A stretch of 36,165 bases of DNA from JAAYCI01 sp964369525 (GCA_964369525.1 CAYJEW010000019.1:1-36165), one strand, 5' to 3'. Positions 9,352 through 18,577 are shown, counted from the first letter of the stretch. Notes: a model not told the origin generated them from the letters alone. Numbers and translations are program-made.

Positions 9352-10113
9352 TCACTCTTCTTCTTTTAAAAACATATCCACCACAGGGTCTTGTGCATCA
9401 AAGTCGCTTTGCAGCGACCGCGCCTGCTCTTCCATGCGGGTGTCGGTTAGCACCGCCTTAAAGGCAACATCAGGCTGTGTCACAGGTAGCTCTGGCTCGG
9501 CCACACCTACGATGTTCTCGGGCTCCAGCGGCGGGGCTTCCTGCGTGATAGATTTGTAAGCAATGGTCTCTTCCAGCAGCTGCTCTGCACGCTGAATTGG
9601 TGCATCCAATTCGCTTAGCGATTCAATATGCAGTTTGTACAGGTTTAAAATAGTGGTTTTAAATTTATTTACCTCGCCCAAAATATGCTCTAGCGTTTCA
9701 CGCTCTCTGGCAATTTCGCGCTCTGCTTTTTGGCGCAGTAGCTCGGCTTGGCCGGTGGATTCGCGCAATATCTGCTCGGCTTTTTGTTTTGCTTCGTGCA
9801 CAACCGTTTCGCCCATGCGCTGAGCGTTTATGAGCGCAGTTTTCAAAATGTCTTCCTGCCCGCGGTATTCTTCTACCTTTTCGGCCAGTACATACATTTT
9901 TGCGTCGTAATCGTCCTTCAGCGTTAGCATTGCAGTTTCTGCGCTTTCTTTTGCTATCAGCGCTTCATCACGCTGCGCCGCGGCAATCTCTAACTCTTCT
10001 GTTAGCCGGTCTATCTCGTCGGCCAGCTCTTGCTGGAATGCCATTACATCTTCGGGGTTGTAGCCCTTGCGCACTACATCAAAACTGGTTGCGCGAATTT
10101 CTTCTGTTGTCAT
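9352..10113 (-). CDS. divIVA: DivIVA-domain cell division / pole-organising protein
   Basis: Coiled-coil scaffold that recognises curved membrane at division sites and poles. The N-terminal membrane-binding segment reads TTEEIRATSFDVVRKGYNPEDVMAFQQEL, typical for the family. Residues about 25-170 are a long predicted coiled coil with heptad-like Glu/Lys/Leu spacing (IDRLTEELEIAAAQRDEAL onward), followed by an acidic, less ordered C-terminus. 253 residues is within the family range. The ATG has a perfect AAGGAGG SD six nt away. Unlike most genes in this run it is preceded by a 256-bp spacer, so it probably starts its own transcript, which then continues into ileS, lspA and rluD. Confidence 0.93.
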   Translation of the reverse strand: MTTEEIRATSFDVVRKGYNPEDVMAFQQELADEIDRLTEELEIAAAQRDEALIAKESAETAMLTLKDDYDAKMYVLAEKVEEYRGQEDILKTALINAQRMGETVVHEAKQKAEQILRESTGQAELLRQKAEREIARERETLEHILGEVNKFKTTILNLYKLHIESLSELDAPIQRAEQLLEETIAYKSITQEAPPLEPENIVGVAEPELPVTQPDVAFKAVLTDTRMEEQARSLQSDFDAQDPVVDMFLKEEE

Positions 10114-10246
10114 GGTTGGCCTCCTTGAAAAGAATTGTATTCTTTAAATATACTTTACTGCGCATTTTTGGGGGGTGTATTTTACCTTGCGGTAGTTGCA
10201 TAACTATCTACAAAAAAAGTGCCACATACCTTCGATTTAGCCGGTT

Positions 10247-10275
10247 ATTTTAAACACAACAACAACTGAACCCAA
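10247..10275 (-). promoter_or_regulatory. weak candidate promoter for divIVA
   Basis: Minus-strand TTGGGT (10275-10270), 17-nt spacer and TAAAAT (10252-10247) about 135 nt upstream of divIVA. Spacing is right but the hexamers are imperfect. The spacer between sepF and divIVA shows nothing else coding; a small TAGTT/AACTA palindrome lies at 10193-10206. Confidence 0.35.
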
Positions 10276-10322
10276 GGCAAAATTAACTGCACTATGCAGA
10301 TTTTGAATGGTTGATAATGCTT

Positions 10323-10352
10323 AAGCACGAAGGACGCTAATCCTTCGTGCTT
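10323..10352 (-). terminator. perfect 12-bp hairpin downstream of sepF
   Basis: AAGCACGAAGGA and its exact reverse complement are separated by a 6-nt loop, 18 nt after the sepF stop. Neither strand has a good T tract after the stem, so it is either a weak terminator or an mRNA 3'-end stabiliser. Confidence 0.6.
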
Positions 10353-10369
10353 TAACGGCCTATGCGTGG

Positions 10370-10816
10370 CTAGCCAAAAAATACTCCACTGCTTTCCAGC
10401 TCGTCCAAAATATCACCAACAATATCCACATTATACGGAGTTATTATAAATGTGTTGTTGGCCACACGCTTAATCTGCCCATTGTTGGCATACGCCACAC
10501 CCGATAAAAAGTCTATCAAGCGACGCGAAACTTCTTTATTTGTGGATTCTAAGTTTAGCACAACGGTGCGCCTAGAATTTAGATGGTCTGCCACAGCAGA
10601 AGCGTCGTCAAAACGCTCAGGCTTTACCAACACAACCTGAAGCTGGGTGGTGGCGTTGATGTTTACTACCTTGTTGCGCCTTTCCATAACATAGTCGTCG
10701 TCCGGCGCTGTTTGGTATGCCGTGCCTTTCGAGCCGATAAAGTCCATATCTTCGCCTTCAAAATCGTCTTCTTCATCTACGCCCATAATGTCGCGGATTT
10801 TACCAAAAAGTCCCAT
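10370..10816 (-). CDS. sepF: cell division protein SepF
   Basis: FtsZ-binding protein that tethers and bundles FtsZ at the division ring. 148 residues. It has the expected N-terminal amphipathic start (MGLFGKIRDIMG), an acidic linker, and the globular SepF domain with the run RFDDASAVADHLNSRRTVVL, the segment SRRLIDFLSGVAYA (Gly of the dimer interface) and the terminal FIITPYNVDI. The ATG has AAAGGAG upstream. It follows yggS by 66 nt, as ylmF follows ylmE in B. subtilis. B. subtilis ylmG and ylmH, normally next, are absent and replaced by a hairpin-containing spacer. Confidence 0.96.
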   Translation of the reverse strand: MGLFGKIRDIMGVDEEDDFEGEDMDFIGSKGTAYQTAPDDDYVMERRNKVVNINATTQLQVVLVKPERFDDASAVADHLNSRRTVVLNLESTNKEVSRRLIDFLSGVAYANNGQIKRVANNTFIITPYNVDIVGDILDELESSGVFFG

Positions 10817-10882
10817 AATACGTCTCCTTTATTATAGTGAAAAATTATTTCAGCCAGACGAAATGCTTAAAAACAAGTTAAT

Positions 10883-11590
10883 TTACGGGTAGTGCCTCTC
10901 GCCAAATAAATCGGTACCTACACGCACCATGGTAGAGCCTTCGGCGATAGCATATTCAAAATCGGCCGACATACCCATCGACAGTATATTAACATTATCA
11001 TTATCCCTTTTTTTTGCCTTTATGTCAACAAATAGGCGGTACATTTGCTCAAAATATTGCCGCACCGCCTCGCCCTCTACAAAAGGGGGAATTGCCATAA
11101 GCCCACGCAGGCGCAAACACTTGCTGGCCAGCACTATATCGGCAAGGTGGTTAAGCTCTGGCACGCCAACACCGCTTTTGCTTTGTTCGTCACCAATATT
11201 AACCTGAATTAAAACATCCAGCGGTTTTTCGCTTTGTTTATAGGCATGCTCAAGCGCCGCTACAAGTGCAGGGCTATCTACGCTTTGCAACATGCTTATC
11301 TTACCTGGCAGATACTTTGCCTTATTGCGCTGCAGGCGGCCTATAAGGTGGGCGGTGTGTGGCACCCCTTCAAGCTGGGGCTGCTTATCCAGCAGCTCTT
11401 GCACCCTATTTTCGGCAATGTCGGCCACGCCTGCTTCTATTAGCTGCCGCACCTCGCCTGCGGTGCGTGTTTTTGTAACGCCAAGCAGTGTGATGTCTTC
11501 GAAAGCTCGCCCAGCTTTTGTGGCCGCTTGCTGAATGCGGTGGCGCACCCGCTTTACATTATCTTCTATATTAGAGTATCTTTCTGTCAT
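10883..11590 (-). CDS. yggS: YggS/YlmE-family pyridoxal-phosphate homeostasis protein
   Basis: Non-catalytic PLP-binding protein of the alanine-racemase-like TIM-barrel fold that helps balance vitamin B6 and amino-acid pools. About 235 residues. The PLP lysine is Lys40 in ITLLGVTKTR; the conserved HLIGRLQRNK, LIQVNIGDEQSKSG and C-terminal LSMGMSADFEYAIAEGSTMVRVG blocks are all present, the last binding the PLP phosphate. The start is ATG at 11590; an upstream TTG at 11599 is only 2 nt from the AGGAGG SD, while the ATG is 11 nt from it. It overlaps the end of the HlyD-like gene by 20 nt and precedes sepF, matching the ylmE-ylmF pair. Confidence 0.94.
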   Translation of the reverse strand: MTERYSNIEDNVKRVRHRIQQAATKAGRAFEDITLLGVTKTRTAGEVRQLIEAGVADIAENRVQELLDKQPQLEGVPHTAHLIGRLQRNKAKYLPGKISMLQSVDSPALVAALEHAYKQSEKPLDVLIQVNIGDEQSKSGVGVPELNHLADIVLASKCLRLRGLMAIPPFVEGEAVRQYFEQMYRLFVDIKAKKRDNDNVNILSMGMSADFEYAIAEGSTMVRVGTDLFGERHYP

Positions 11591-12917
11591 ACAGCACAAC
11601 GCCTCCTGCGTCTACCACTACCTCATCATACAAAGCTACCTCATTTACACCTGCTGTAACTTCATCGGGTATTAAGATATAATATTCGTCTTCTAAAAGC
11701 ACCTCTACCCTACGGAAGTACACCATATTACCAAGCTTAACATACACGCCCTGATAGGTAGACACACTGCCATCATCATTTTCCACATCTACAAGTCGCA
11801 GTGCATTCTTTTCAAGGCGAATACCCTGCTGCTCGCCCAGCACTATCTCAGCCTCTTCCACACGCAGTGATAAAAGCTGCGGGCTTATATACTCACTGCT
11901 AAACTCCAGCACCGCCATATCGCCCTGCTCGTCTGGGCGAATGGCCTCCACCGTAACCGGCACCTGCATATCACCTGTACTTGTGAACGACAAACTAAGG
12001 TTTGAGCTGCCAACCGTAAAATTTCCCGCCTCTTCTGCATTCACCACCGCCACAAAATGCCATCGGTAGTCGGTTATAATATGGCCTGCCACTTCACTGC
12101 CGTAGTACACCGGCGGCTCTTGCAAAATTTGCTGTAGCTGCTGCGCTGTGGCACTTGCCGCTGTGTCATAGTCTAACTGTACTCGGTCGTCCCTTGCGGC
12201 GGGCACAAAATAGCCTGCCTGTGGCGCTGTGATGTTTCCAATTGGTACCGCCATTGCGGAATATTGGTTGCGCAGCTCGGTAAGTTGCGCTATGCGTGCT
12301 TCAAAGTTTGGCTCATCGCCTGCCGATATCTGAATTTTGTTACCTGCAAGCGCAATGTTGTATTTTATATCCACAAGGCTTTCATAGTTACCTGTTTCAA
12401 TCTGGTCCATAAGGCTGTACAGGCCTGTTTGCATATCTTGTAGCAATGCGTCAATGTCGCCACCGTCGGAAACGGTGCGCTGGGCCTCGCTTAGCAGCTC
12501 AAGCTCCCTGTTTATTGCAACTACAAGGCTCATTGCCTCCACTGCTTCCTCACTGCTAAACAACAGTGCAACCTCGCTACCTGCCGTTACCCTATGCCCC
12601 GGATCTACCGTGTAGTATAAGTACCCTTCGCCACCGCCCACCTCTATGCTCTGCATAAACACACCACCCTGCACCTGTAGTGTTTCGGTCATGGTGTGCA
12701 GGCGGGCAATCTCTGTGCGCATGCGTGGTGCAAAAAGTATAAAAACCTGTACCACCAGATACACCAGCACCGCCAAAACAAGCAACAATATGGCAATGCG
12801 CACCTGCTTGCGACGACGGCGCACTGCAGCCAAAGGGCGGGTGGCGGCTTGCGGCTCTTGCTGTGGCTGAGATTGCGACGGCTGTGGGTTATCATTTTTT
12901 GAAGGTTGTCTTTTCAA
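11571..12917 (-). CDS. HlyD-like single-span membrane protein of the division cluster
   Basis: 448 residues: a Pro/Gln-rich then Arg-rich cytoplasmic N-terminus (1-40), one hydrophobic membrane span (about 41-63), and a large external region. That region contains a biotinyl-lipoyl-like strand pattern (YTVDPGHRVTAGSEVALLF), an alpha-helical middle and a C-terminal beta-barrel-like part (VYVKLGNMVYFRRVEVLLE), resembling HlyD/membrane-fusion adaptors. The start is TTG with AGGAG six nt upstream. No ABC, MFS or RND transporter lies beside it; its neighbours are miaA (26 nt upstream) and yggS (overlapping). Family assignment rests on pattern recognition; a role in envelope or division rather than export is inferred from position only. 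Confidence 0.75.
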   Translation of the reverse strand: MKRQPSKNDNPQPSQSQPQQEPQAATRPLAAVRRRRKQVRIAILLLVLAVLVYLVVQVFILFAPRMRTEIARLHTMTETLQVQGGVFMQSIEVGGGEGYLYYTVDPGHRVTAGSEVALLFSSEEAVEAMSLVVAINRELELLSEAQRTVSDGGDIDALLQDMQTGLYSLMDQIETGNYESLVDIKYNIALAGNKIQISAGDEPNFEARIAQLTELRNQYSAMAVPIGNITAPQAGYFVPAARDDRVQLDYDTAASATAQQLQQILQEPPVYYGSEVAGHIITDYRWHFVAVVNAEEAGNFTVGSSNLSLSFTSTGDMQVPVTVEAIRPDEQGDMAVLEFSSEYISPQLLSLRVEEAEIVLGEQQGIRLEKNALRLVDVENDDGSVSTYQGVYVKLGNMVYFRRVEVLLEDEYYILIPDEVTAGVNEVALYDEVVVDAGGVVLYDRKIL

Positions 12918-12943
12918 TGCCGGCTCCTAAAACTGTTGGATAA

Positions 12944-13876
12944 TCATTCGGGTTTACTTAAAAATTCTTCAGCTAGCACACATGCTTGCTGTTCGGCCTG
13001 CTCGCTACCCGCCTCAAGCCAGTGTATACCATTTAGCTTGTCGAACCATGTAAGCTGGCGTTTTGCATAGTTACGGCTGGCCTGTTTCAGCTTGTCTATA
13101 CAGACGTCTAGCGGTGATTCTTCGCTGAAATACGGAAAAAATTCTTTATACCCTATGGCCTGTGCGGCCGTTTTATAGCTTTGGCTGTTTTGCCACACAG
13201 TTTGCGCTTCGGCCAGCAGGCCTTGTTGCATCATGATGTCTACCCTGGAATTTATACGTTGATACAACTGCTGACGCTCGCTACTTTTAAGGCCAATGCA
13301 TAACGCACTGCGCTTTGGCGGCAGGCTCCGCGAGGCGGTGTCTCTTTCGGCGGCTGTTTGGCCTGTATCCAGCACCTGCACCAGTGCACGCAGTACCCGT
13401 TTTTTATCGTTTGGGTGCAGTTGCTGCGCCCTTTTAGGGTCGTGTTGTGCCAGCTGATTTAGCATATACTCGCCGCCGTGGGCTTGCCACTGCTGCTCCA
13501 GCTGGGCTTGCAACTTGGGTGATGGTTGCTGCTGGGGGTACTGTATGCCGTTTACAAAACTGCTTATGTACAGCCCTGTGCCACCACACAATATAGGCAG
13601 TTTGCCTCTGCTTGCTATACCATCTGCGGCACGCTCTGCGTCGCTTAGCCATGCGGCTACGCTGTACTGCTGTGATGGGTCTAAAAACCCCACAAGGTGA
13701 TGCGGCACACCGCCGGTTTCCTCTTCAGTTGCCGCCGCCGTACCTATAGTAAGGCCTTTGTATACCTGCATAGAATCGGCCCCTATCACCTCGCCGCCAA
13801 ACCGCTTTGCCAAAAGTACAGCAAGCCCTGTTTTACCTGTGGCGGTGGGCCCACAAACCACAATTGTTTTATTCAT
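12944..13876 (-). CDS. miaA: tRNA dimethylallyltransferase
   Basis: Adds a dimethylallyl group to N6 of A37 in tRNAs reading UNN codons, the first step of ms2i6A37 synthesis; MiaB, also in this window, performs the next. 310 residues. Walker A GPTATGKT lies at 9-16, followed by GADSMQVYKGLTIGTA with the catalytic Asp, VPHHLVGFLDP and the tRNA-contact segment IGLKSSERQQLYQRINSRVD. The start is ATG at 13876, two nt after the mutL stop. The open frame extends 64 codons further upstream but that part lies inside mutL and has no family resemblance. The mutS-mutL-miaA order is common in bacteria. Confidence 0.96.
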   Translation of the reverse strand: MNKTIVVCGPTATGKTGLAVLLAKRFGGEVIGADSMQVYKGLTIGTAAATEEETGGVPHHLVGFLDPSQQYSVAAWLSDAERAADGIASRGKLPILCGGTGLYISSFVNGIQYPQQQPSPKLQAQLEQQWQAHGGEYMLNQLAQHDPKRAQQLHPNDKKRVLRALVQVLDTGQTAAERDTASRSLPPKRSALCIGLKSSERQQLYQRINSRVDIMMQQGLLAEAQTVWQNSQSYKTAAQAIGYKEFFPYFSEESPLDVCIDKLKQASRNYAKRQLTWFDKLNGIHWLEAGSEQAEQQACVLAEEFLSKPE

Positions 13877-13878
13877 GC

Positions 13879-15801
13879 TTACCCCAGCCTGCCAAACTGT
13901 TTTTCCAGCTCTGCGCGGGTTATGCGCAACACCACCGGCCGTCCATGCGGACAAAACGGCGGCACAGTACCGTTCAAAATGTCTTGCGCAAGGTGCACAA
14001 GCTCTTGCAATGTGTTTTTGTCGCCTGCCTTCACAGCCGCGCGGCAGGCTATTGAATGTAACACCCACTCTGTTTTTTGGTTAAGGGTGTCTCTTTCGTT
14101 TACTGCTAGGCGCGCGGCAACCTCTTGCACCAGTAGTTCCACATCGGTCGGTTCTATATCTGCAGGCACACCACGCACCAGCACGGCGTTTCCGCCAAAA
14201 TCTTCCAGCTCTACACCGGCACTGCAAAGTGCTTGTTCATTTTGCAGTACGGCATTTTTCTCGGCAGCCGATAGCGCCACAACTATCGGCGAAAGTAGCA
14301 GTTGCACCGCAGGGGCTATGCGCTGTGCCGCAAGTTTTTCGTATAAAAGCCGTTCATGTGCCGCGTGCTTATCTATTAGGCACAACTCGTTTTGCCTTTG
14401 GGCTATTATGTATGTTTTAAACACCTCGCCCACAACCTGCAATTCTACTGCGGCACTGCCTTGCGGCTGTGGCATCTGTTGCTGTATTGGCTCATCTTCG
14501 GCACTAATATCCAGCCTTGCATCTGCTAGCTGTGTACCGGCAGTGCCCGTGGGCACACGCTGCGGCTGAATAAAGCCTGCTTGGGTTTTGGCCGAGATGT
14601 ATGGCAAAGCTTGTGTGCTTGAGGCAAGCGTGCTTTCGCTATACTGTAGCGGCACGGCAGGTAAAGGGATTTTCTGCTGTGTGGGTTTTTCTATGGGTTT
14701 TTGGGGCAAAACCACCTCTGCTGACTCTTTTGCAAAGGCGGTAATTGTGGCTAGCGGCTGTTTATCAGGTGCAGGGAGGGGCTCGCCTCCCAGAACAAAC
14801 GGTGCATAACCAGCCTGCTGTTGTTGTAGCGTATCCTTTACCGCGCGGTACACCAGCCCAAAAATTTCTTGTTCTTTGGCAAAGCGCACTTCGGTTTTGG
14901 CCGGGTGTACATTTACATCCACAAGCTCTGGAGGCATGCTTAAAAACAGTATACCACCGGGAAATTTGCCATGCATGGCCATGCCTTTGTACGCCTGCTC
15001 CAGCGCCGCCATAATAGTGCGATTTTTCACAAAGCGTGAGTTGATAAAAAAGAACTGCATGCTACGGCTGGCACGGGCGGCTCGCGGCGGCGTTATAAGC
15101 CCTGAAAGCCGCATTGCGCCCTCTTGGTAGCTTACCTCCAGTAGTTCTTTGGCAAACTCGCCCCCCAGTACCTCCCAGGCGGCCGCGCTTAAGTTGCCAC
15201 TACCCGGAGTTTGAAATACCTTTTTGCCGTCGCGTATATAGCTAAACGATATTTTAGGGTGTGACAACGCCAGCCTGCCTACTGTTTCGGTAACAAAGCT
15301 GCCCTCACTGGCATCTTTTTTTAAAAATTTCATGCGTGCAGGTGTATTGAAAAATAGGTTTCTAACTATAATTGTGGTGCCCTTAGGGTGCGCACCGGCC
15401 TCTACCTCACCCGCAATGCCACCTGCCATAGTGTAGCGGCAGGCATCATCTGCTATGGCTGTTTTTGTAACAAGTTCTACCTGCGCTACGCTGGCAATAG
15501 AGGCCAGCGCCTCGCCACGAAAACCCAGCGTGCTTATGGAATCAAGGTCATCTTTGGTTTGCACCTTGCTGGTGGCGTGGCGCAAAAACGCAAGCTGAAC
15601 CTCTTGCTCGTCAATACCGCAACCGTCGTCGGTTATGCGAATAAGCGCAATTCCACCCTGCGCAATCTCTATTGTGATGTTCTGTGCGCCGGCATCAATG
15701 GCATTCTCTGCCAGCTCTTTCACCACCGAAGCAGGGCGCTCTACCACCTCGCCTGCCGCAATAAGCTCTGCTGTGGCGGTATCTAATAGACGTATTGGCA
15801 T
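13879..15801 (-). CDS. mutL: DNA mismatch repair protein MutL with endonuclease motif
   Basis: Matchmaker ATPase of mismatch repair. 640 residues from the ATG at 15801, which has an AGAGGTGG SD; a GTG three codons earlier is less likely. The GHKL ATPase carries ELAENAIDAG, DDGCGID and TLGFRGEAL. The C-terminal domain has the metal-binding endonuclease motif in the form DKHAAHERLLYE (from about residue 477; usually written DQHA..E), plus SIACRAAVKAGD and FCPHGRPVV, so this is a nicking MutL, consistent with no MutH. The middle (about 330-440) is a low-complexity linker. It lies 53 nt after mutS. Confidence 0.97.
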   Translation of the reverse strand: MPIRLLDTATAELIAAGEVVERPASVVKELAENAIDAGAQNITIEIAQGGIALIRITDDGCGIDEQEVQLAFLRHATSKVQTKDDLDSISTLGFRGEALASIASVAQVELVTKTAIADDACRYTMAGGIAGEVEAGAHPKGTTIIVRNLFFNTPARMKFLKKDASEGSFVTETVGRLALSHPKISFSYIRDGKKVFQTPGSGNLSAAAWEVLGGEFAKELLEVSYQEGAMRLSGLITPPRAARASRSMQFFFINSRFVKNRTIMAALEQAYKGMAMHGKFPGGILFLSMPPELVDVNVHPAKTEVRFAKEQEIFGLVYRAVKDTLQQQQAGYAPFVLGGEPLPAPDKQPLATITAFAKESAEVVLPQKPIEKPTQQKIPLPAVPLQYSESTLASSTQALPYISAKTQAGFIQPQRVPTGTAGTQLADARLDISAEDEPIQQQMPQPQGSAAVELQVVGEVFKTYIIAQRQNELCLIDKHAAHERLLYEKLAAQRIAPAVQLLLSPIVVALSAAEKNAVLQNEQALCSAGVELEDFGGNAVLVRGVPADIEPTDVELLVQEVAARLAVNERDTLNQKTEWVLHSIACRAAVKAGDKNTLQELVHLAQDILNGTVPPFCPHGRPVVLRITRAELEKQFGRLG

Positions 15802-15854
15802 ATGCCCCACCTCTCATCTACATAAGTTTTACAGGATATTTTCAAGTTTTAGCG

Positions 15855-18455
15855 TTACATGTTCAGCATATTTTTTAGCTCGTATACAAGGTTTAGCGCT
15901 TCGAGCGGGGTTAGCGTTTCGGGGTCTAGCCCTTCTAGCTTTTGCACCATCTCCGGTAAAGCGTCTTGCGGCGGCTGGGGCTGTGCAATGCTACCAAAGT
16001 CCAGCTGAGTAACACTGGCCGTGCTGGACGCATTAGCCTCTAATACACGCAGTACCTGTTTTGAGCGCTCTATTATCTCTTCCGGCAGGCCGGCCAGCTT
16101 TGCTACCTGAATACCGTAGCTATCGTCTGCAGGGCCACGCACAATGCGCCGTAAAAACGTGATATCATCGCCACGTTTTTTTACTGCAACATTGTAGTTT
16201 TTTACGCCGTCTAGTGAATTTTCCAGTTCTGTTAGCTCGTGGTAGTGGGTGGCAAACATTGTTTTGCAAGCAGGGCCTATATCTTTACTTGCAATATACT
16301 CCAGCACAGCTTGTGCAATGCTCATGCCGTCGAACGTGGAGGTACCGCGGCCTATTTCGTCTAAAATTATCAGGCTTTTGCTGGTTGCATAGTCTAATAT
16401 TTCGGCCACCTCACTCATCTCTACCATAAAAGTAGAGCGCCCCTGCGCCAAATCGTCTGAAGCGCCAACACGGGTGAACACAGCATCGCACACGCCCATA
16501 CGGCAGCTAGCCGCCGGCACAAAACAGCCTGCCTGCGCCATTACTGCAATTAGCGCCACCTGCCGCATATATGTAGACTTACCCGCCATGTTTGGCCCGG
16601 TGATAATCTGCATACGGTTTTCGCTACAGTCCAGCATTGCATTGTTTGGCACAAACGGCACACCGCTAAGCATGTTTTCAATTACCGGGTGACGGCCGTC
16701 TATAATTTCTATTACATCTTCGCCGTCCACCTGCGGGCGCACATAGTTATTTACCACAGCAACATGCGCCCAGCTACAGAATACATCCAGCCTTGCCACA
16801 GCCGCCGCTGTGCGCTGAATGCGCATTAGCTGTTCTGCCACGCTTTGTAAAAGCGCTGCAAATAAATCTCGCTCCAGCGCCGCAAGCCGCTCTGCCGCAC
16901 CCAAAATTCGACCCTCTAGCTGTTTTAATTCTTCGGTAATATACCGCTCGGCACCTGTAAGCGTTTGCTTGCGCACAAAATGCGGCGGTACTTTATCTAC
17001 CAAACTTCGGCTAACCTCTATGTAGTAGCCAAACACTTTATTAAAGCCTATTTTTAAGGTGCGAATGCCTGTTTCTTGCTTTAGCGTAGCCTCTACATCG
17101 GCCAGCATTCCCTTGCCACCGTAAACAACCGCTCGCAGCTCGTCTACCTCTGCGCTGTAGCCATCACGAATTACGTTGCCCTCGGCAAGCTTTGCCGGTA
17201 GCTCGTCTGCCAGCGCCGCTTGTATAAGGCCTTGTATGTCTTCAAGTGGGTCTATCTCGGCAGCTATCTGCTGCATATCTTGGCTGTTAAACACCTGCAC
17301 AAGCTGCAATATCTGCGGTAACTTCTCGCAGGTAGCCGCCAGCGCCGACACATCACGAGGAGCTGCGTTGCCAAACACAACACGGGTCATAAGGCGTTCT
17401 AGGTCGAACACGCCTTTAAGCAGCTCGGCTATCTCCAGACGGTTTACATGGCTACCCACCAGTTCTTGCACAGCGTCTAGCCTTGCGTTTATGGCGGCAG
17501 GGTTTACCAGTGGCTGTTCCAGCCAGGTGCGCATTAAGCGTTTACCCATGGAGGTTTCGGTTTTATCCAGCACCCAAAGCAACGTGCCTTTTTTTTCTCG
17601 CGCGCGCATTGTTTCGGTTATTTCAAGATTGCTACGGGTTGTGGGCGACAGTGCCATAAACTGCATTGGCGAAAAACTGCTTACCGTTTTAAGGCGTTCT
17701 ATGCCTTTTTTTTGTGTTTGCTCAAGATAAAACAGCAGTGCCGACAATGCCATATACTCCGGCTCGCCTGCAGAAAATGCAATCTCCTGCGCCAAAAAAC
17801 TCTGCTCTATTCTGCTTTGGGCGGTGTTAGGCCGATACACCTCATCATCCAAAAGCTCTACTGTACACACAAGCTGTTTTTTTATAAACAGCGTAACCTC
17901 TTTATGTTTTAGTACTTCGCTGTTAAAAAGCACCTCGCTTGGCGAAAAATGTGCCAGTTGTGCAACTATCTGCTTGTGTACATCCTCGCCGCTACACACC
18001 GTTACGGTGGCATTACCTGTAGATACATCGGCAAAGCAGAGGCCTGCCGCATTGTCTTTAATGTAAATGCTGGCAATGTAATTATTTTTATCATCGCTTA
18101 GCATGCTGTTTTCTATTACTGTACCCGGCGTTACAACCCGCACAACTTCACGCTCTACAAGGCCTTTTGCGGCGGAGGCGTCTTCGGTTTGCTCGCATAT
18201 GGCTACCTTGTAGCCTTTTTCTATAAGGCGGGCAATATACGCCTCTGCACTGTGGTGCGGCACACCACACATGGGCGCGCGCTCTTGTTGGCCGCACTCC
18301 TTGCCTGTTAGCGTTATCTCAAGCTCTCTTGATGCCAGCAGTGCATCATCGAAAAACATCTCGTAAAAATCGCCAACACGAAAAAAAAGCACCTTGTCTT
18401 TATTATGCTCTTTAATCGCCAAATATTGCTTCATCATTGGAGAATATTCCGCCAT
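15855..18455 (-). CDS. mutS: DNA mismatch repair protein MutS
   Basis: Recognises base mismatches and small loops and recruits MutL. 866 residues. The mismatch-binding Phe-X-Glu is in VGDFYEMFF near the N-terminus; the ABC-type ATPase has GPNMAGKSTYMRQ (Walker A), the signature region DDLAQGRSTFMVEM, Walker B SLIILDEIGRGTSTFDG and ATHYHELTEL. The C-terminus has the usual short dimerisation segment. The ATG follows GGGGGT. It is the first gene of the long minus-strand run, since a strong terminator lies between it and the upstream YlbF-like gene; no confident promoter was found in the roughly 50 bp in between. Confidence 0.98.
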   Translation of the reverse strand: MAEYSPMMKQYLAIKEHNKDKVLFFRVGDFYEMFFDDALLASRELEITLTGKECGQQERAPMCGVPHHSAEAYIARLIEKGYKVAICEQTEDASAAKGLVEREVVRVVTPGTVIENSMLSDDKNNYIASIYIKDNAAGLCFADVSTGNATVTVCSGEDVHKQIVAQLAHFSPSEVLFNSEVLKHKEVTLFIKKQLVCTVELLDDEVYRPNTAQSRIEQSFLAQEIAFSAGEPEYMALSALLFYLEQTQKKGIERLKTVSSFSPMQFMALSPTTRSNLEITETMRAREKKGTLLWVLDKTETSMGKRLMRTWLEQPLVNPAAINARLDAVQELVGSHVNRLEIAELLKGVFDLERLMTRVVFGNAAPRDVSALAATCEKLPQILQLVQVFNSQDMQQIAAEIDPLEDIQGLIQAALADELPAKLAEGNVIRDGYSAEVDELRAVVYGGKGMLADVEATLKQETGIRTLKIGFNKVFGYYIEVSRSLVDKVPPHFVRKQTLTGAERYITEELKQLEGRILGAAERLAALERDLFAALLQSVAEQLMRIQRTAAAVARLDVFCSWAHVAVVNNYVRPQVDGEDVIEIIDGRHPVIENMLSGVPFVPNNAMLDCSENRMQIITGPNMAGKSTYMRQVALIAVMAQAGCFVPAASCRMGVCDAVFTRVGASDDLAQGRSTFMVEMSEVAEILDYATSKSLIILDEIGRGTSTFDGMSIAQAVLEYIASKDIGPACKTMFATHYHELTELENSLDGVKNYNVAVKKRGDDITFLRRIVRGPADDSYGIQVAKLAGLPEEIIERSKQVLRVLEANASSTASVTQLDFGSIAQPQPPQDALPEMVQKLEGLDPETLTPLEALNLVYELKNMLNM

Positions 18456-18506
18456 TTTTTACCCCCGTTCTCGTATAAAGGCCTGCCGCCAGCAGCTGTG
18501 TATCTA

Positions 18507-18539
18507 TCAAAACGGGCCTCGCTAAGCGAAGCCCGTTTT
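18507..18539. terminator. terminator between the miaB-ylbF transcript and mutS
   Basis: Stem AAAACGGGC with an inner TCGC/GCGA extension and matching GCCCGTTTT arm. It follows the YlbF-like stop on the minus strand by about 40 nt and ends in T4. Confidence 0.85.
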
Positions 18540-18577
18540 GCTCTTTATCCGGAATTACACCGGTACTTTGCGTAAAA

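Noticed and set aside
13877..14068. A 64-residue N-terminal extension of MiaA
   Set aside because: It lies inside mutL in another frame, lacks resemblance to the family, and a good ATG directly precedes the P-loop region.
13697..14569. Long plus-strand open frame (290 codons) across miaA/mutL
   Set aside because: Antisense to two well-supported genes, Ser/Cys/Thr-rich composition with no family resemblance, no SD; arises from codon bias of the minus strand.
17176..17730. Plus-strand open frame opposite mutS, and similar ones at 21402-21938 and 22927-23481 opposite uvrA
   Set aside because: Shadows of conserved minus-strand genes; Ser/Arg-rich translations without domains.
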